Below are positions 61,530-64,000 of a stretch of DNA of 64,000 nucleotides, in pieces. The DNA is taken from the NCBI GenBank assembly GCA_051209155.1, contig JBPJGB010000004.1; one strand, given 5' to 3'. The notes below the pieces were generated by a model. It had not been told where the DNA came from. It saw only the letters and a list, made by a program, of their open reading frames with translations, and did no database searches. The position numbers and the translations under genes were made by a program. The stretch is from Actomonas sp051209155 (lineage in GTDB: Bacteria; Verrucomicrobiota; Verrucomicrobiia; Opitutales; Opitutaceae). Each line of letters starts with the position of its first letter. Position 1 is the stretch's first letter.

Positions 61530-63316
61530 GGCACTATAAAGCGTATCAAAGCAGCCGATACGGCGTGCAGTTGCATGGCGTAGAGTTTGAAGCTCACGCG
61601 CGCCAAAAGAGCGGAGAGCATCGTCGCTACGGGAAAGACCTTATCCAGCATCCACGCGGCCTTGCCCGGCATCGTGGCGAGTGGATTTGTGCTGAACACG
61701 CTAGCTAGTGCGCTGAACCCGATATCACCGAACGACCAACTCACGAAACCGACAACGGCCGTTCCAATGATAGCCGACATTGCGGCCGCGGCTACTACCG
61801 CTGTCAGCTGCCCACCTGTGCCCCCGGCCACCGCGTTGCCCTTCGCCTGTTGGACCACCGTGACGTTTACCACGGATTCGTTGATCGCGTTGTAGAGCCA
61901 AAGCCCAAACGTCACCAGCACTAGCCATGCAACAGCGGAGCGAAACCACGCGACAGGGCCTTGCAGTCGGTCCGATCGAAAGGGATTCAGATCGAACACA
62001 GCTCCGCCCATCGTGGCAGGTAGGGAGATCGTGAAATCCGGCTCACTGCCTGACACGCCGGCCGATGGATTGACAACTACCGTCGGGAATTTGGAGCCGA
62101 TACTCGTGGCCTCCGCCTGACCGTCCGACTGCATGTCGTTGATCGTTGGGGTTTGATCGTAGGCGGCTTTCTGCGCGTCGTTAAGTTCGCGTGCGACAGC
62201 TTCGCTTTCGGCCGATTGCTCGCCCTGGGCGATCAGCTCATCGAGCTTATCGTTCGCAAGGGAGGCTTTCGTGTTGATGCCATCTAGAAAGAGGTTCGCT
62301 TGATCAAGTCGCGACTCCACACCCGAGTTGTTGACCGTGATTGACGACTGCCCACGGCCGGATCGCGCAACGGCTTGAACCACCTGACGGATTCCGTTCT
62401 CAAAGGTGCCCGCAGTGAGAGCGGCCGAGGAGTCCCCACCGGCTGCTTTGTAAACCGAATCGGCCGGTGCGGTTGATTCCGACGAGGGCGGGGCGCCGTC
62501 TGAGGTCTCTTGCGTTGGTAAGTCTTGGGCGGGTTCGCTAGGCGGTTCCGGCTCCGGCAAGGTGTTGTGGACCGCTTCGACGGTGCCTACTTCAACGTCT
62601 TCCGTCCGCGTGAGTTCGTCTGCTGTCACCCAACCGAGGTAGTCGTCATTCCGAACCCCTGCGTAGCCTACGACGATGTTGTAGAACTCGTCCGGGTCAT
62701 CGATCGGACCGATCATTTTGGAAACCGCCCCACCGGGTGGAATTTCTTCCTCATGGATCGATTCCGAATAATCGGAGGTGTAGACATTAAGCCACGCGGT
62801 GAAGTCGGTGGTATTCCGGTAATTGATCGGAATGTAGTAGTTGCTGAGCTCTTCCGCTTCACCGAGAGCGAGGTCTACCGAAAACCCACCTGTGGAGCCG
62901 ACCCACGACAATCCATCCCAAATCGAACAGCCCACAAGAACGGTCACGACGGGAACTGTCCCTGTGTTGAGAGTGAAGCTTCCGCTTTTGCTTTGGCTGC
63001 GATCGTTCGCCGACGTTGCAACGATTCCGTCGACCTGACCGCTGGGCCCGTTTGGTCCCTCTCTCCATGATGCCGCAATCATGATGCCCGCGTGCGCAGG
63101 GCTAGCCGGGTTCGTCGCTGAGGCGGTGTAGTTCACCGTAACAAGCCCGCTTTGATCGCGTGTAACAGTAGCCGACCCGGCACACGATACCGACCCCTGC
63201 CAACCGTTGCCGGTGCCGTTCAGGCTACCCGCCGAAGCGCTCAGGCATCCAACGGAGAGAGCAGCAACCAGCCGAAGAGGAACCCCGCGCAGAATATGAG
63301 ATAGAGCATAGCTCAT
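61526..63316 (-). CDS. Inovirus adsorption protein (pIII-like, with multi-pass C-terminus)
   Basis: 596 residues. A signal peptide (LRLVAALSVGCLSASAGS) leads to Ser/Gly-rich beta domains, one opening with IPINYRNTTDFTAWLN, then a Pro/Glu/Ser-rich linker (LPEPEPPSEPAQ) and a helical segment. The final 135 residues hold about three membrane helices (VAWLVLVTFGLWLYNA, AAAMSAIIGTAVVGFVSW, TMLSALLARVSF). pIII normally has one C-terminal helix, so a pIII-pVI fusion is possible. It would bind the host receptor and cap the virion. Confidence 0.75.
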   Translation of the reverse strand: MSYALSHILRGVPLRLVAALSVGCLSASAGSLNGTGNGWQGSVSCAGSATVTRDQSGLVTVNYTASATNPASPAHAGIMIAASWREGPNGPSGQVDGIVATSANDRSQSKSGSFTLNTGTVPVVTVLVGCSIWDGLSWVGSTGGFSVDLALGEAEELSNYYIPINYRNTTDFTAWLNVYTSDYSESIHEEEIPPGGAVSKMIGPIDDPDEFYNIVVGYAGVRNDDYLGWVTADELTRTEDVEVGTVEAVHNTLPEPEPPSEPAQDLPTQETSDGAPPSSESTAPADSVYKAAGGDSSAALTAGTFENGIRQVVQAVARSGRGQSSITVNNSGVESRLDQANLFLDGINTKASLANDKLDELIAQGEQSAESEAVARELNDAQKAAYDQTPTINDMQSDGQAEATSIGSKFPTVVVNPSAGVSGSEPDFTISLPATMGGAVFDLNPFRSDRLQGPVAWFRSAVAWLVLVTFGLWLYNAINESVVNVTVVQQAKGNAVAGGTGGQLTAVVAAAAMSAIIGTAVVGFVSWSFGDIGFSALASVFSTNPLATMPGKAAWMLDKVFPVATMLSALLARVSFKLYAMQLHAVSAALIRFIVP

Positions 63317-63332
63317 TGAGTTTGAAAGTTGA

Positions 63333-63356
63333 GCGAGGGGCCCGAAGACCCCCCGC
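63333..63356 (-). terminator. UUCG hairpin between coat and adsorption genes
   Basis: On the minus strand GCGGGGGGTC and GGCCCCTCGC pair (8 canonical and 2 G-T pairs) around a TTCG tetraloop. It sits where Ff phages have the central terminator that lowers expression of gene III. No long T-run follows, so termination may be partial. Confidence 0.6.
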
Positions 63357-63374
63357 TTGTTGGCGACCCCGCGC

Positions 63375-63491
63375 TTAGATGCGCTTGATCCACTTCCGGC
63401 CGAGGAAGAACCCGGTGACGGAAACGGCGAGGACGACGATAACGCCGAACAGGGTAGTGGCGTCGGCGACCATGGTAGTGATGTCAGACAT
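63375..63491 (-). CDS. Inovirus major coat protein (pVIII-like), 38 residues
   Basis: Short frame from ATG 63491 to TAA at 63375. It has an acidic N-terminus (MSDITTMVADATTLFG), one membrane helix (VIVVLAVSVTGFFLG) and a basic end (RKWIKRI), the exact design of a filamentous phage coat protein. It has no cleavable signal. It lies upstream of the adsorption gene with a hairpin between, as in Ff phages. Too short for routine ORF calling. Confidence 0.82.
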   Translation of the reverse strand: MSDITTMVADATTLFGVIVVLAVSVTGFFLGRKWIKRI

Positions 63492-63534
63492 GCGTATTCG
63501 CTTTCTTGTTACTTTGCTTTGCCCGCTGGAGTGA

Positions 63535-63566
63535 CCCTTTCACGGCACGGGCGAAACCGTGAAGGG
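63535..63566. repeat. Inverted repeat upstream of the coat gene
   Basis: CCCTTTCACGG (63535-63545) faces CCGTGAAGGG (63557-63566) with one bulge and an 11-base loop. It lies between the 36-residue gene and the coat gene and could be an RNA-processing or packaging-type hairpin. No role is shown by the sequence. Confidence 0.5.
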
Positions 63567-63570
63567 AAGT

Positions 63571-63681
63571 TCAACGGGTTCGCCTGAGGTAGCTGCGGAT
63601 TGCCATCACGCCGACTTTGGCGAGGACGAGCAGTGCGAGCAGCAATGCCGCGAGCATCACGGTTTTTTCCTGCGGGCTCAT
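63571..63681 (-). CDS. Small phage membrane protein (pVII/pIX-like position)
   Basis: 36 residues from ATG 63681 to TGA 63571. A polar start (MSPQEKTVM), one helix (LAALLLALLVLAKVGVMAI) and a basic end (RSYLRRTR). Its start overlaps the 81-residue gene by 4 bases. In Ff phages the genes just before VIII encode the tiny tip proteins VII and IX. The match is by size, topology and order only. Confidence 0.6.
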   Translation of the reverse strand: MSPQEKTVMLAALLLALLVLAKVGVMAIRSYLRRTR

Positions 63682-63923
63682 AGCAGGGCCATTTGACCGT
63701 GATCCGCGAGTTTTGCGCGGAGGTCGGATAGAGACGCCTCCGTGAGGCGCTTCTCGCGTGTAAGGGCCTTTACGTGCTCTTCTTTGGCCGCGACGTAGAG
63801 GTCCGGTTGAGAGCAGTTAGCCGGGGGCAGCAAGGCCTTCACTTCGGCGTCTGCAATTTGGTCGGATAGCTCTTCCAGCTTCCGCACCAGTCGCGCTTCA
63901 AGCGCTTTGTGACGGGGGCTCAT
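63678..63923 (-). CDS. Small coiled protein of the phage block
   Basis: 81 residues from ATG 63923, with GGAG 5 bases upstream. Mostly helical and highly charged (KALEARLVRKLEELSDQIADAEVKAL, KEEHVKALTREKRLTEASL), likely a coiled coil. No membrane helix. In Ff order it would be near the ssDNA-binding gene V, but that protein is beta-rich, so the role is open. It may also have upstream genes beyond the contig end. Confidence 0.6.
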   Translation of the reverse strand: MSPRHKALEARLVRKLEELSDQIADAEVKALLPPANCSQPDLYVAAKEEHVKALTREKRLTEASLSDLRAKLADHGQMALL

Positions 63924-63963
63924 GGGGCTCCGGAGTCAGTTAATTTATCTTTTAACAAGGGTA

Positions 63964-64000
<37 letters not shown>

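Overview
The window is a GC-rich bacterial chromosome segment ending in a 37-base run of G, so it looks like the end of a contig. The gene content (orphan LuxR-type regulators, an ECF sigma/Ser-Thr kinase pair, many lipoproteins, weak or absent Shine-Dalgarno sequences, ACCACGGATG-type intergenic inverted repeats) fits Verrucomicrobiota, probably an Opitutaceae-like member. This placement is inference from gene style, not from a marker gene comparison.

1-31.2 kb is mostly housekeeping. It holds two tandem glycine-zipper proteins, an L,D-transpeptidase back to back with asd, tRNA-Val directly upstream of ilvN-ilvC, hemC, and a 1083-residue secreted Ig-like/SGK-repeat protein. It continues with rsmA, mscS, trpC, mazG-xer, a LuxR-type regulator, nadE-hemL, a tolC-maf-tonB-like-rlu run, a PAD-like lipoprotein, aroF (DAHP synthase), a lipase, and an ECF sigma/Ser-Thr kinase/small-protein operon. 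A 19-codon leader peptide rich in Phe, Tyr and Trp, followed by a terminator hairpin, lies between the PAD-like gene and aroF. It reads as a transcription attenuator for aromatic amino acid synthesis.

31.4-56.2 kb is again core genome. It has mutS coupled by ATGA overlaps to an Ig-like protein and a methyltransferase, then a hydrolase, a beta-CASP-like nuclease, apaG, a TauE/SafE-type membrane protein, purH, M48 and M20 peptidases, a Pal lipoprotein, a CbiX-like chelatase, a second LuxR regulator, tRNA-Lys, an ECF sigma/anti-sigma pair with a plausible self-recognised promoter, ruvA-dapB-dapA, pilT, fabD, lepA and lepB. Three kinds of palindromic intergenic repeats lie in this stretch and at its end.

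56.2-64 kb is accessory. A repeat-bounded spacer leads into visibly AT-richer genes (a ribbon-helix-helix-like protein, a membrane-anchored helical protein, an AbiGi-like protein, an uncharacterised tail-anchored protein, a small basic protein). A block of minus-strand genes follows with the canonical order of a filamentous phage (inovirus) morphogenesis module: small proteins, a 38-residue major coat protein, a UUCG hairpin at the position of the central terminator, a pIII-like adsorption protein, a small membrane protein and a Zot/pI ATPase. The replication genes would lie beyond the contig end. The phage module and the aroF attenuator are the two most notable discoveries here.
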